NCBI GenBank assembly: GCA_015277795.1
Contig: CP063848.1
Location: 4,464,001-4,528,000 of the forward strand
DNA: 64,000 nt
Source of the DNA: Massilia sp. UMI-21
GTDB lineage: Bacteria > Pseudomonadota > Gammaproteobacteria > Burkholderiales > Burkholderiaceae_D
Reading direction: 5' to 3'
Every line of letters begins with the position of its first letter. Positions within the stretch are counted from its first letter, which is position 1. Under the pieces are notes generated by a model. It had not been told where the DNA came from. It did not search any database and saw nothing but the letters and a program-made list of their open reading frames with translations. This document shows positions 16,121-25,005 of the stretch, piece after piece. Made by a program: the position numbers and the translations under genes.

Positions 16121-18850
16121 ATGACCCGACTCCGATATGCCGCCCTCGCGGCGGCCGCTCTTGCCTCCTCCGCGCACGCCGCGGTTCCCCTCGCCACCTG
16201 CGACGACCCGTCCTTCCAGCAGGTGCTGAACGCTTCCAGCGCCGCGCTGGACGCCCGCGCCGTCTGGCTCGACCGGCGCCTACTGACCTGGCCCGGCGCG
16301 CAGGCCGGCGCCAACTTCCGCCTCTATCATTCGCGCACCGCATCGATCGTCGCCACGCCCGGCGCCAGGGTCACGGGCGCCGACGGGGCCCTGGCGCTCG
16401 AGGCTTCCGATGCCACGCTGCCGGTCCGCTTCAAGTACCTCGCTCCCGGCCCGGTGCTGTCGGTGCGCGCGCTCGATGCGCCGCGCCTGAAGGACCTGCA
16501 CCGGGGCCAGCTGGTGCTGGTGCAGGAAGCGCCGGACGGCAGCGTGCGCGCCGCCACCCGCATCCAGGCCGCGGGCGCGCTCGACGACCTGTACGCCGCC
16601 GCCGGAAACCTGGCCGACCTGGGCGCCACGCCAAAGGCGCAGCGCACCGGCTTTCGCCTGTGGGCGCCGACCGCGCGCACGGCCGCCGTCTGCACCTACG
16701 ACAGCGCCAGCGGCAAGGCCAGTGCGGTGCACGAGATGGCCTTCGACGCGCGTACCGGCGCCTGGAACGCGAGCGTCCCGCGCGACCTCTCGGGCAGCTA
16801 TTACCGCTACGCGGTGGACGTGGCGGTGAACGGCGTGGGCCTGGTGCGCAACCTGGTCACCGATCCGTATTCGGTCAGCCTCGGCACCGACTCGAAACGC
16901 AGCTACATCGCCGACCTGGACGCGGCGCGCCTCAAGCCCAAGGGTTGGGACAGGACCCGCGCACCGGATACGGTCAAGGCGCAGACCGACATGGTCATCT
17001 ACGAGCTGCACGTGCGCGACTTCTCGATCAACGACCCGAGCGTGCCGGAGGAAAAGCGCGGCAAGTACGCCGCCTTCGGCGAGGCGAATTCGAACGGCAT
17101 GCGCCACCTGAAGGCCCTGGCCAAGGCCGGCCTGACCGACATCCACCTGCTGCCGGTGTATGACCTCGGCAGCGTGCCGGAAAAGGACTGCGCCGTGCCG
17201 GCACCAAGCGGCGCGCCCGACGGCGAGCGCCAGCAGGCGCTCACCCGCAAGACCGCCGACAGCGACTGCTTCAACTGGGGTTACGATCCCTACCACTACA
17301 ATGCGCCGGAAGGCAGCTACGCCACCGATCCGGCGGACGGCGCGCGCCGCATCCTCGAATTGCGCCAGATGGTGATGGACCTGCACCGGGCCGGCCTGCG
17401 CGTGGGGCTCGATGTGGTCTACAACCATACTTTCATCGCCGGCCAGAACGAGAAGTCGGTGCTGGACCGCGTGGTGCCCGGCTATTACCACCGCCTGAAC
17501 CCGCTGGGCGCGATCGAGCGCTCGACCTGCTGCGACAACACGGCCACCGAAAACATGATGATGGCCAAGCTGATGATCGATTCAAGCGAGCTGTGGACGC
17601 GCCATTACAAGATCGATTCCTTCCGCTTCGACCTGATGGGCCACCAGCCGCGCGCGGCGATGGAGCGCCTGCAGCGGCGGGTCGACAAGGCGGCCGGCCA
17701 CCACGTGCAGCTGATCGGCGAGGGCTGGAACTTCGGCGAGGTCGCCGACGGAACCCGCTTCGTGCAGGCCTCGCAGCTGTCGCTGAACGGCTCGGGCATC
17801 GGCACCTTCAGCGACCGCGCGCGCGACGCCGTGCGCGGCGGCTCGGCCGGCGACGCGGGCGCGGCGATGGTGCGTCGCCAGGGCTACATCAATGGCCTGG
17901 TGTACGACCCGAATGCGGCCGCCAGGGCGGCGGACGGGGAACCCAAGGCGGCCGGCCTGCAGGACCTGATGAAGACGGCCGACATGATCCGCGTCGGCCT
18001 GGCCGGCTCGGTGCGCCCGTATGCCTTCCAGACCTTCGACGGCAAGCGGCGCAGGCTGGAAGACATCGCCTACGGCAACCAGCCGGCCGGCTATGCCAGC
18101 CAGCCGGGCGAGGTGGTGAACTACGTCGAGAACCACGACAACCAGACCCTGTTCGACATCAACGTGCTCAAGCTGCCGGTGGAGACCCCGGCCGCCGAGC
18201 GCGCCCGGGTGCAGGTGCTGGGCATGGCGATCAACGCCTTCAGCCAGGGCGTGGCCTACTATCACGCCGGCATCGACACGCTGCGCTCGAAGTCGCTCGA
18301 CAAGAACAGCTTCAATTCGGGCGACTGGTTCAACCGCATCGACTGGACCTACCAGGACAACTACTTCGGCAGCGGCCTGCCGCAGCAGGACGACAACGGC
18401 AAGGACTGGCTGCTGCTCAAGCCCTACCTGGCCAATGCCGCGATCAAGCCGGCGCCGGCCGACATCGCCTTCGCCCGCGACGCCTTCCGCGACCTGCTGG
18501 CGATCCGCGCCAGCACGACGCTGCTGCGCCTGCGCTCGACCGAGGACATCGTGAACCGCCTGCGCTTCTTCAACACCGGACCGCAGCAACAGGCGACCGT
18601 GCTGGCGGCCTGGATCGACGGCAAGGGCTATCCGGGAGCGAAGTTCGCCGGCATCAGCTACCTGGTAAACGTGGACAAGGTGGCGCACACGGTGAGCGAC
18701 GCCGGCATGCGCGGCAAGCGCCTGACCCTGCATCCGGTGCACCTGGCGACGGATGCGGCGGACGGGCGCGCGCGACAGGCACGCTTCGACAGCGCGAGCG
18801 GCAGCTTCACCGTGCCGCCGCGCACGGCGGTGGTGTTCGTAGCCGAATGA
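16121..18850 (+). CDS. pulA: Pullulanase-type alpha-1,6-glucosidase, exported
   Basis: A 909-residue GH13 debranching enzyme that should cleave alpha-1,6 branches of pullulan, glycogen or amylopectin fragments. A signal peptide (MTRLRYAALAAAALASSAHA) directs it to the periplasm or outside. An N-terminal pullulanase domain is followed by a CBM48-like module (TGFRLWAPTARTAAVCTY) and the catalytic barrel with YELHVRDFS, GLDVVYNHTF, the nucleophile region IDSFRFDLMGH, the acid/base region LIGEGWNFGE and YVENHDNQTLFD. The length is typical of Proteobacterial pullulanases. The start is set by the signal peptide; a longer upstream frame overlaps the POT gene and was rejected. It likely feeds linear dextrins to the other enzymes of the region. 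Confidence 0.92.
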   Translation: MTRLRYAALAAAALASSAHAAVPLATCDDPSFQQVLNASSAALDARAVWLDRRLLTWPGAQAGANFRLYHSRTASIVATPGARVTGADGALALEASDATLPVRFKYLAPGPVLSVRALDAPRLKDLHRGQLVLVQEAPDGSVRAATRIQAAGALDDLYAAAGNLADLGATPKAQRTGFRLWAPTARTAAVCTYDSASGKASAVHEMAFDARTGAWNASVPRDLSGSYYRYAVDVAVNGVGLVRNLVTDPYSVSLGTDSKRSYIADLDAARLKPKGWDRTRAPDTVKAQTDMVIYELHVRDFSINDPSVPEEKRGKYAAFGEANSNGMRHLKALAKAGLTDIHLLPVYDLGSVPEKDCAVPAPSGAPDGERQQALTRKTADSDCFNWGYDPYHYNAPEGSYATDPADGARRILELRQMVMDLHRAGLRVGLDVVYNHTFIAGQNEKSVLDRVVPGYYHRLNPLGAIERSTCCDNTATENMMMAKLMIDSSELWTRHYKIDSFRFDLMGHQPRAAMERLQRRVDKAAGHHVQLIGEGWNFGEVADGTRFVQASQLSLNGSGIGTFSDRARDAVRGGSAGDAGAAMVRRQGYINGLVYDPNAAARAADGEPKAAGLQDLMKTADMIRVGLAGSVRPYAFQTFDGKRRRLEDIAYGNQPAGYASQPGEVVNYVENHDNQTLFDINVLKLPVETPAAERARVQVLGMAINAFSQGVAYYHAGIDTLRSKSLDKNSFNSGDWFNRIDWTYQDNYFGSGLPQQDDNGKDWLLLKPYLANAAIKPAPADIAFARDAFRDLLAIRASTTLLRLRSTEDIVNRLRFFNTGPQQQATVLAAWIDGKGYPGAKFAGISYLVNVDKVAHTVSDAGMRGKRLTLHPVHLATDAADGRARQARFDSASGSFTVPPRTAVVFVAE

Positions 18851-18868
18851 AGCAGCAGCCCGCTGGGC

Positions 18869-19183
18869 TCAACCCATCGGGCCGACCAGGCGGGCGATCT
18901 CCACCGCGCCCTTCTCGTCGAAGATCGGGCATTCCTCGGCGATGCCGACCGCCGCGTTGAAGTCGGCGGCGGCGATGACGCAATAACCCGACAGCGCGGC
19001 GCTGCTGAGCTTCGGACCGAGCAGGCGGCTCGGCACCTCGACGCTGCTGTGCGACATCGCGCCGCGGTCCACCAGTGCGGTGCCGAGCATCTCGAACCAC
19101 TTGGCCCAGCGCTGCGGGTCGTGCTGCGGGCCTTCCGACTCGTCGACGGTCGATCCGCGGTAAACGATCAGGTATCGTTCCAT
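18869..19183 (-). CDS. YCII-related (DGPF-type) small protein
   Basis: A 104-residue protein that resembles YCII/DGPF-domain proteins: MERYLIVYRGSTVDES at the start, a HSSVEVPSRLLGP middle part and the family-like GYCVIAAADFNAAVGIAEEC helix followed by a GAVEIARLVGPMG end. Members are small ferredoxin-like-fold proteins, sometimes fused to or encoded near sigma factors, with no settled function. The ATG at 19183 starts the domain directly. It ends 18 bp from the convergent pullulanase gene and has no obvious functional link with either neighbour. Confidence 0.7.
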   Translation of the reverse strand: MERYLIVYRGSTVDESEGPQHDPQRWAKWFEMLGTALVDRGAMSHSSVEVPSRLLGPKLSSAALSGYCVIAAADFNAAVGIAEECPIFDEKGAVEIARLVGPMG

Positions 19184-19269
19184 GCCGGCTCCTCTGGTAA
19201 TGTTCATTCAGACCTTAGCAGAAGCCTTGTGCGGACGACGCACAGCTCGGCGCCGGCCCGTGGCCCGCA

Positions 19270-20790
19270 TCATTCCAGGCGGATGGCCATGTCGAAGATC
19301 CAGGTGCGGCGGATCTCGACGACGTCGTACTGGCGCGCCAGGGCCGGCGGAAAGGCGCCGTAGGGCGCCTGGCTGGCAATCACCTTGCGTACCGCCTCGT
19401 CGAGCGCGGGGACGCCGCTGGAAGTCACGAACGTGACCTTCTCGACGCTGCCGTCGGCGCGCACCGCCACCGTGACCACCGGGCTGACATGGCCTTGCCT
19501 GAGCGCGTCGCGGACGAGGTCGTAGGTCATGTTCAGTTCGATCTTGCGGCCCATGGCTTGCGCGTACTGGATCAGGTCGGCGTTCGGGTCGGCGCGCCCG
19601 AACAGCCAGCCGCGGCGCAGGCCGCTGCTGGTCGGCGCCCGGCTTTCCCTGTCGCGCTGGGCGGCTTCCTGGTCGAGCTGCCGGCCGATCGCGCGCAGCC
19701 GCTCTTCGCGTTTTGCTTCCTGTTCGGCGCGCTCCCGCCGGGCCAGCTCGCGCTTGTCTGCTTCCTGCCTTGCCTGTTCCTGGCGTGCCTGTTCCTGGCG
19801 TGCCTGCTCCTGCCTGGCCTGTTCCTGCCTCGCCTGTTCCTGCCTGGCCTGCTCCTGCCTGGCCTGTTCGCGCCGCTGGACTTCCTGACGCTCGCCCTCC
19901 AGCCGCGCGGCCTCGGCACGCTCGCGTTCCCGGCGCGCAGCGTCTTCCCTGGCCTGTTCCGCCAGCCGCGATTGTTCCAGCCGCAGGGCTTCCTGGCGCT
20001 CCGCCTCACGCTGGGCTTGCCGGGCCTGCTCGATACGGGCCGCTTCCTGTCGTGCTGCTTCCTGTCGTGCCGCCTCCTGTGCCGCCAGTTGGGCCCGGCG
20101 CGCCTGCTCCTGCCGCATTGCTTCCTGCCGCATTGCTTCCTGCCGCATTGCTTCCTGCCTCATTGCTTCCTGCCGAATTTCTTCCTGCCGCAAGCTCTCC
20201 TGCCGGGCGAGCGCCAGCCGCTCCGCCTCGGCGCGTGCCGCTTCCCGCTGCGCGCGCTGTTCCGCTGCCAGCACGCGCTCGCGCGCATCCTGCTCGATGC
20301 GCGACTGCGCCGCTTCGTCGCGCCTGACCGCTGCGGTGTCCGCCCCGGGCGCCGTCACCACGACCTTTGCGCGGGGTTCCGGCGCGGGCATGGCCAGCAC
20401 AGCGGCAGCAGCTTCGGTGGTAGGTGTCGCCGGTGCCGATGGCCGTTCAGGTGCAGGTGCGGGTGCGGGTGCGGGTGCGGGTGCGGGCGGCGTCGACGGC
20501 GCCGCTGCCGGGGCATCGGCAAGCACGACGCGCAGGTCGTAGTCGGCCAGGCGTCTTTCCTCCCACGGGAAGCGCAGGCCGGGCAGCCCGAGCGCGTCGC
20601 CGCCGACGCTCAGGCTCAGCAGCAAGGCATGCACCAGCATGGACACCAGTACCGCGATGCGCAGGCGCCATGGAAAACGCGGTGGCTGCCAGGCCGTTCC
20701 CGAATCTACATATCCTTCATGCAAACACGCGTCGGCGCCGCGCAATGCCGCATGGCTTGCTGGCTGAGCGAGAAGGAGCGGAGCGGGCAT
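19270..20790 (-). CDS. TonB-family protein with long charged repeat region
   Basis: An energy-transducer TonB-like protein of up to 506 residues. An N-terminal membrane helix (about residues 44-62, LRIAVLVSMLVHALLLSLSV) is followed by a Pro/Ala linker, a very long Arg/Gln/Glu/Ala-rich helix that recalls TolA, and a C-terminal TonB-type domain (VSPVVTVAVRADGSVEKVTF, SSGVPALDEAVRKVIASQAP). The helix contains two blocks of five-residue repeats, RQEQA and MRQEA, written in 15-bp DNA repeats. It could span the periplasm and energise a receptor such as the TonB-dependent receptor in this window, though that link is only inferred. No good ribosome site supports the ATG at 20790; the start is uncertain, and a TTG about 60 bp further in is an alternative. 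Confidence 0.75.
   Translation of the reverse strand: MPAPLLLAQPASHAALRGADACLHEGYVDSGTAWQPPRFPWRLRIAVLVSMLVHALLLSLSVGGDALGLPGLRFPWEERRLADYDLRVVLADAPAAAPSTPPAPAPAPAPAPAPERPSAPATPTTEAAAAVLAMPAPEPRAKVVVTAPGADTAAVRRDEAAQSRIEQDARERVLAAEQRAQREAARAEAERLALARQESLRQEEIRQEAMRQEAMRQEAMRQEAMRQEQARRAQLAAQEAARQEAARQEAARIEQARQAQREAERQEALRLEQSRLAEQAREDAARRERERAEAARLEGERQEVQRREQARQEQARQEQARQEQARQEQARQEQARQEQARQEADKRELARRERAEQEAKREERLRAIGRQLDQEAAQRDRESRAPTSSGLRRGWLFGRADPNADLIQYAQAMGRKIELNMTYDLVRDALRQGHVSPVVTVAVRADGSVEKVTFVTSSGVPALDEAVRKVIASQAPYGAFPPALARQYDVVEIRRTWIFDMAIRLE
19761..19869. repeat. 15-bp tandem repeat array 1 inside the TonB-like gene
   Basis: About seven copies of a 15-bp unit, read on the plus strand as CCTGTTCCTGGCGTG and close variants. 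It encodes five-residue RQEQA-type repeats on the minus strand. Copies differ by one or two bases, so copy number may vary between strains. Confidence 0.85.
20107..20190. repeat. 15-bp tandem repeat array 2 inside the TonB-like gene
   Basis: Five to six copies of a 15-bp unit, ATTGCTTCCTGCCGC on the plus strand, encoding MRQEA repeats on the minus strand. Three of the copies are identical, so this array looks younger than array 1. Confidence 0.85.
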
Positions 20791-20930
20791 AGGATGAGGA
20801 CGGAGCTTGCCATTGATGCAAGGAATCTGCCGATGCTATCACAACAAGGATGACTGATCAGCTGATGCCGGGCTGGATGGAAATAATTGGTGGATATGCG
20901 ACGCACCCCGTTCGCTATACTTGCGCGGAT

Positions 20931-21692
20931 ATGGCCCGTTCCCTGCTCCCTCCTGCCCCTCCGCTTGTTGCCGGCAGCAATAACCGGCGCCTGGCGGTCC
21001 TCCTTGCCACCGTGCTGGTCCACGCCGCGCTGATCCTGGGCTGGCAACTGGCGCGCACGACCCCGCCCGGGCCGGCGGAGCCGGAAGGACCGCGCATGCA
21101 ATGGCTGCGTTTGCCGGCGCCGCAGGTAAAGCCGGCGCCCGTCGCACCCGCAGTCGATGCGGGCCCGCCTTCCCGTAGGGCAACGGCGCGCTCCACGCGG
21201 CCGGCGCTTCCGGCGTCCCGCCCCGCCCCCGTCCCGGCCCAGGCCGATCGGGCGCCTGCCGCCGCAGAGCCCGCGCCGGCTGCGGCGCCTGCCGCCGCGA
21301 CGCCGCCCCGGCCAAGCGCCGCCGACATCGTGGCAAATGCGCGGCGCAGCGCGGCCGGCATCGACCGCGCACTGCGCAAGCAAGGCAAGCCCCTCATCGT
21401 GGTCCCGCCGGACAGTCCGCAACTACGCATGCGCGCGGGCATGGAGCAGGCCCACGCCATGGCGCCGCCGGGCCTGTTCGAAGCGCCCAAGGTCGAGGAA
21501 CTGGTGAACAACACCGGCGACGGCGCGCGCCGCACCCGCGTCATTACCGGCAACGGCACCTATTGCGTCACCGAACGCTCGCCCGCCACCAACGTCGAGA
21601 TGATCGAAATGCACGGCAAGATCCGGCTGACCAGCTGCCCTGGGCCCGAGACGCCTGCCAAGCCGCAGGAATGGCGCACCGCGCGCGATTAG
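20931..21692 (+). CDS. Pro/Ala-rich membrane-anchored protein of unknown function
   Basis: A 253-residue protein with one N-terminal membrane helix (about residues 18-36, RLAVLLATVLVHAALILGW), a long Pro/Ala linker and a C-terminal domain of about 110 residues. The layout recalls TonB and TolA, but the C-terminal domain is not TonB: it carries DIVANARRSAAGIDRALRKQ, then VITGNGTYCVTERS and LTSCPGP, whose two cysteines could form a periplasmic disulfide. I do not recognise the family. It is divergent from the TonB-like gene, with 140 bp between the starts. The ATG at 20931 places the helix at the N-terminus; the earlier ATG at 20850 adds a non-hydrophobic tail. Confidence 0.7.
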   Translation: MARSLLPPAPPLVAGSNNRRLAVLLATVLVHAALILGWQLARTTPPGPAEPEGPRMQWLRLPAPQVKPAPVAPAVDAGPPSRRATARSTRPALPASRPAPVPAQADRAPAAAEPAPAAAPAAATPPRPSAADIVANARRSAAGIDRALRKQGKPLIVVPPDSPQLRMRAGMEQAHAMAPPGLFEAPKVEELVNNTGDGARRTRVITGNGTYCVTERSPATNVEMIEMHGKIRLTSCPGPETPAKPQEWRTARD

Positions 21693-22012
21693 GGCCCGAC
21701 TGAATACATGCTCGCGACAAGGACCTTCTTGTCATGGGGTGGTCGGCTCCGGCAAGCGATATCACTGCGCCTGTGCCTGTCGGACGCGCGGTCGGCGCAG
21801 CCGACCACCCTGCGGACAATCGCTTTGCCGTGCCCGGCATTCGTCAGGCAGGCCCTGGCGCGGATCGCGGAACTGCTGACACGCGGCGCAGTCATACCCA
21901 AAGCCGCGCCCTGCCATCGGCGGTGCCGCCGCCAGCGGCGTGGGCAAGTTTTTTTGCGTTCTTTATGGATCACACTATCCGTTGACTGACGCGCTGTCTG
22001 GAATGCAAGGCC
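21693..22012. other. 320-bp intergenic stretch without a supported gene
   Basis: It contains one full REP-like palindrome (21782-21816) and a half element in opposite orientation (GGGGTGGTCGGCTCC, 21736-21750). The last 60 bp before the OpgB-like gene are AT-richer (a TTTTTTTGCGTTCTTTATGG run) and may hold its promoter. No reading frame in it looks real. Confidence 0.6.
21782..21816 (+). repeat. REP-like palindrome, copy 1
   Basis: The core GGTCGGC, loop, GCCGACC is flanked by GCGC on one side and ACCCTGCG on the other, the same layout as the copies near 35.1, 38.7 and 60.9 kb. Confidence 0.7.
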
Positions 22013-23512
22013 ATGAAATCCAAGCAAACCGTGACGATGCCCGAAGAGGCCAGCTATCGAACGTTCTGCCCGGTCCGTGCCAGCCTCTATCTCGCCGCGA
22101 TCCTGCTGTTCTGCCTGAACCACTGGATCAACCGCTACTTCGGCAGGCCGGATATCGACCAGATCGCCTATCACCTGCAGTTCGGCACGCAAGGGCTGGA
22201 AGACTCCGACCCTGCCATCATCCAGCGTTTCGTCAACTGGGGCGTGCTGATTCCCCTGGTCCTCCTGGCAACGGTGCTGCTGACCGAGCGCTGGGCGATT
22301 CTCGCATGCCGCTACCGCAGCCTCCTGCGGGCCTGCCCGGTGTTGCCGAAGCTGGCGCTGCTGTCGGCGGTGCTGCTCTGGCTGGTGCAGCTGTCCGTGG
22401 TCGACTATCTCGTCTCGAGCATGGGGCCGGATTACTTTTCCAGGCATTACGTGAAGCCATCCACGGTTGCCGTGCACGGCAGCAAGCCGAAAAACCTCGT
22501 CCTGATCTATGTCGAGAGCCTGGAGGCCGGCTACAGCAACCGGAATGTTTTCGGGAGCAACCTGATCGCGCCCCTGACCGATCTCGAGGCCAGCAGTTTC
22601 CGCTCCTTCGTGCAGATGCCCGGCACCGGCTGGACGATCGCCGCCATCATTGCCACCCAGTGCGGGCTGCCGCTCAAGCGGATCACGATCTTCGACGAGA
22701 ACACGCAGGGAGAACAGGTCCGGTCCTTCCTGCCGAACGCCACCTGTCTCGGCGATATCCTGGCCCGCCATGGCTACCGCAACGTGTTCATGGGCGGCGG
22801 TTCGCCCAGCTTCGCCGGCAAGGGACGCTTCCTGCGCGCCCACCACTACCACGAGGTGCTCGGCAAGGAAGACTGGCAAGCCCAGGGGGTGCAGGAACGC
22901 AGCATGAATGGCTGGGGATTGTTCGACGACGCCCTCTTCGAGCGCGCACGCCGCAAGCTCGGCCAGCTGCATGCGTCCGGCCAGCCGTTCAACCTGACGC
23001 TGCTGACGGTGGACACCCATGAACCGGCCGGCCATCTGTCGCCGGGCTGCGCACGGCGCGGCCACGCCGGCTTCACGGGCGTGATCCGCTGCAGCGCCGC
23101 CGAAGTGGCCGCATTCGTCGATTTCGTGCGCGAACGCGGCTACCTTGCCGACACCAATATCGTCATCCTGGGCGACCACAAGGCACGGCGCAATCCGCTG
23201 TCCGATGCGCTCGACCGCATGCCGGAGCGCCCGCTGTTCAACGCATTCATCGGCGCTGACCTGCCCTCCCGAAACCGCGAGCAACTGGTGCACTTCGACC
23301 TGCTGCCGACCATCCTCGAGTTCAGCGGCTTCACGGTGAGCGGCGGCAGGCTCGGTCTCGGCTACAGCGGCTTCAACCGGCACCGGGCCAGGCCGGGGCC
23401 GGGCTGGTTGGCGGAAATGCGCGCGTCCGTCCTCAACCGGTCCGAGGCCTACCGCTCCCTGTGGCTGGCGCCGCCCGCTACAGTCCGAGCTGCGCCAGGA
23501 TCGCGTCCTTGA
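22013..23512 (+). CDS. OpgB/MdoB-like phosphoglycerol transferase
   Basis: A 499-residue membrane enzyme of the alkaline-phosphatase/sulfatase superfamily. It most resembles OpgB (MdoB), which moves phosphoglycerol from phosphatidylglycerol onto periplasmic glucans. Three N-terminal membrane helices (near residues 25-45, 75-95 and 110-135) are followed by a periplasmic catalytic domain with NLVLIYVESLEAGYSN, the nucleophile-Thr region MPGTGWTIAAIIATQCGLPL, LGDILARHGYRNVFMGG, LLTVDTHEPAGH and a metal-site ILGDHKARRN. OpgB in E. coli is longer, with more helices. The gene stands alone, without opgGH. Its last 35 bp overlap the convergent ABC ATPase gene. Confidence 0.82.
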   Translation: MKSKQTVTMPEEASYRTFCPVRASLYLAAILLFCLNHWINRYFGRPDIDQIAYHLQFGTQGLEDSDPAIIQRFVNWGVLIPLVLLATVLLTERWAILACRYRSLLRACPVLPKLALLSAVLLWLVQLSVVDYLVSSMGPDYFSRHYVKPSTVAVHGSKPKNLVLIYVESLEAGYSNRNVFGSNLIAPLTDLEASSFRSFVQMPGTGWTIAAIIATQCGLPLKRITIFDENTQGEQVRSFLPNATCLGDILARHGYRNVFMGGGSPSFAGKGRFLRAHHYHEVLGKEDWQAQGVQERSMNGWGLFDDALFERARRKLGQLHASGQPFNLTLLTVDTHEPAGHLSPGCARRGHAGFTGVIRCSAAEVAAFVDFVRERGYLADTNIVILGDHKARRNPLSDALDRMPERPLFNAFIGADLPSRNREQLVHFDLLPTILEFSGFTVSGGRLGLGYSGFNRHRARPGPGWLAEMRASVLNRSEAYRSLWLAPPATVRAAPGSRP

Positions 23513-24254
23513 TCGCCTGCAGTGCCGGCTGCGACACCTTGCGCGGATGCGCCTGCGCGATCGGGAACACCGACCGGATCGTGGTCGGGCGCTGCGACAG
23601 CACTACCACGCGGTCGGCCAGGTAGATCGCCTCTTCCACGTCGTGGGTGATCAGGATGACGGTGTGATTCTCTTCGCGCAGCACGCGCAGCAGCTCGTTG
23701 CGCATCTTCAGGGCCGTCAGCGCATCGAGCGCCGAGAACGGTTCGTCCATCAGCAGAATGTCGGGCTTGACCGCCAGCGCGCGCGCGATCTCGACGCGCT
23801 TGAGCATGCCGCCGCTGAGTTCGTGCGGATAGGATTTTTCGAAACCTTTCAGGCCCACCACCTCGGCGTAATGGTCGGCGGTGGCCGCCTTGACGGCCTC
23901 GTTTTTGCCGGACAGGCCGAACATCAGGTTCTCGCGCACCGTCAGCCACGGAAAGACCGAACCGTGCTGCGAAATGACGATCGCATTCGGCGACGGCCGC
24001 GTCACCGGAACGCCATCGATCGCGACCGTCCCGCTGTCCGGACGCTCGAAGCCGGACAGCAGCTTCATGAGGGTCGACTTGCCGCAGCCGGACGGACCGA
24101 CGATGGCGATGAACTCGCCCGGCGCGACCTCCAGGTCGATGCCGCCGACCACCTGCAGCGACTTGAAGCCCTTGCGCAGCGAGCGGATTCCGATCTTCGC
24201 TTCGCCCCTGGCGTCCACCCTGGCGTTCAGTGCAGCGTTCACCTTAGCGTGCAT
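23478..24254 (-). CDS. ABC transporter ATP-binding protein, NitT/TauT type
   Basis: A 258-residue ATPase of the nitrate/sulfonate/taurine uptake class. Walker A is GPSGCGKST (near residues 54-62), the Q-loop region is QHGSVFPWL, the signature is LSGGM, Walker B is ILLMDEP and the switch His lies in LITHDVEEA. It is the last gene of the five-gene operon 27043-23478 and overlaps the permease gene by 11 bp. The signature LSGGM in place of the usual LSGGQ is common in this class. What is imported depends on the binding protein 26015-27043 and is not known. Confidence 0.92.
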   Translation of the reverse strand: MHAKVNAALNARVDARGEAKIGIRSLRKGFKSLQVVGGIDLEVAPGEFIAIVGPSGCGKSTLMKLLSGFERPDSGTVAIDGVPVTRPSPNAIVISQHGSVFPWLTVRENLMFGLSGKNEAVKAATADHYAEVVGLKGFEKSYPHELSGGMLKRVEIARALAVKPDILLMDEPFSALDALTALKMRNELLRVLREENHTVILITHDVEEAIYLADRVVVLSQRPTTIRSVFPIAQAHPRKVSQPALQAIKDAILAQLGL

Positions 24255-25002
24255 AGCGCCACCTTACCTGCTTGAGGCCTTCGAGGCGGCGCATCAGGAC
24301 GTCCAGCCCCAGGCCGATGAGACCGATGATGATCATGGCCGCCACCACCAGGTCGTAGCGGTTGCCGGCATTGCGCGCGTCCATGATCAGGAAGCCCAGG
24401 CCCGAGCTGCGCACGATCATCTCGGCGGCCACCACCACCAGCCAGGCCACGCCGAGCGCGATGCGCATGCCGGTCAGTACTTCGGGCAGCACCGCCGGCA
24501 CGATCACCTGGCGGAACAGCTTGGCGCGCGGGACGCCGAAGTTCTCGGCGGCGCGCAGGTAGCGCGCATCGATCGCGTGCACGCCGGCCGAGGTCTGCAC
24601 GATCAGCGGAAACACCGCGGCCAGGAAAATCAGGAACACCGGCGCCACGTCGCCCACGCCGAACCACAGGATCGCGATCGGGATCCAGGCGATCGGCGAG
24701 ATCGGGCGCATGATCTGGAATACCGGGTTGAGGGTGCGGTAGGCGCCCTCCACGCGCCCCATCCACAGGCCGAGCGGCAGCGCCACCAGCAGCGCCAGCA
24801 GGAAGCCGGCAGCCACCCGCAGCAGCGAGGCCAGGATGTGCTCCCACAGCGTGCCGTCGGCCGCCAGCTCCAGCGCGCCGGCGGCGACCTGCTGCGGCGA
24901 GGGGAAGATCAGGCTGCCGCTGTGGACGATCGCCGCCCACCACAGCAGCACGATGGCGGCCAGCACCAGCAGCGGGGGCCAGATCCGGTTCAGTCTATCC
25001 AT
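24244..25002 (-). CDS. ABC transporter permease, NitT/TauT type
   Basis: A 252-residue inner-membrane permease with about six helices and the EAA loop (VLTGMRIALGVAWLVVVAAE) that docks the ATPase. It begins MDRLNRIWPPLLVLAAIVLL. It overlaps the ATPase start by 11 bp and begins three bases after the cupredoxin stop, so all these genes form one tightly packed transcription unit. The AEMI sequence after the EAA loop is typical of NrtB/SsuC-type permeases. Confidence 0.92.
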   Translation of the reverse strand: MDRLNRIWPPLLVLAAIVLLWWAAIVHSGSLIFPSPQQVAAGALELAADGTLWEHILASLLRVAAGFLLALLVALPLGLWMGRVEGAYRTLNPVFQIMRPISPIAWIPIAILWFGVGDVAPVFLIFLAAVFPLIVQTSAGVHAIDARYLRAAENFGVPRAKLFRQVIVPAVLPEVLTGMRIALGVAWLVVVAAEMIVRSSGLGFLIMDARNAGNRYDLVVAAMIIIGLIGLGLDVLMRRLEGLKQVRWRYAR

Positions 25003-25005
25003 GAT

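Noticed and set aside
19761..20190. Repeat arrays considered as CRISPR
   Set aside because: The units are 15 bp, contiguous, without spacers, and in frame inside a gene, so they are coding tandem repeats.
21693..22012. Short frames in the gap before the OpgB-like gene as a decayed gene
   Set aside because: No motif or coding pattern is visible; the gap is explained in part by REP-like elements and a promoter.
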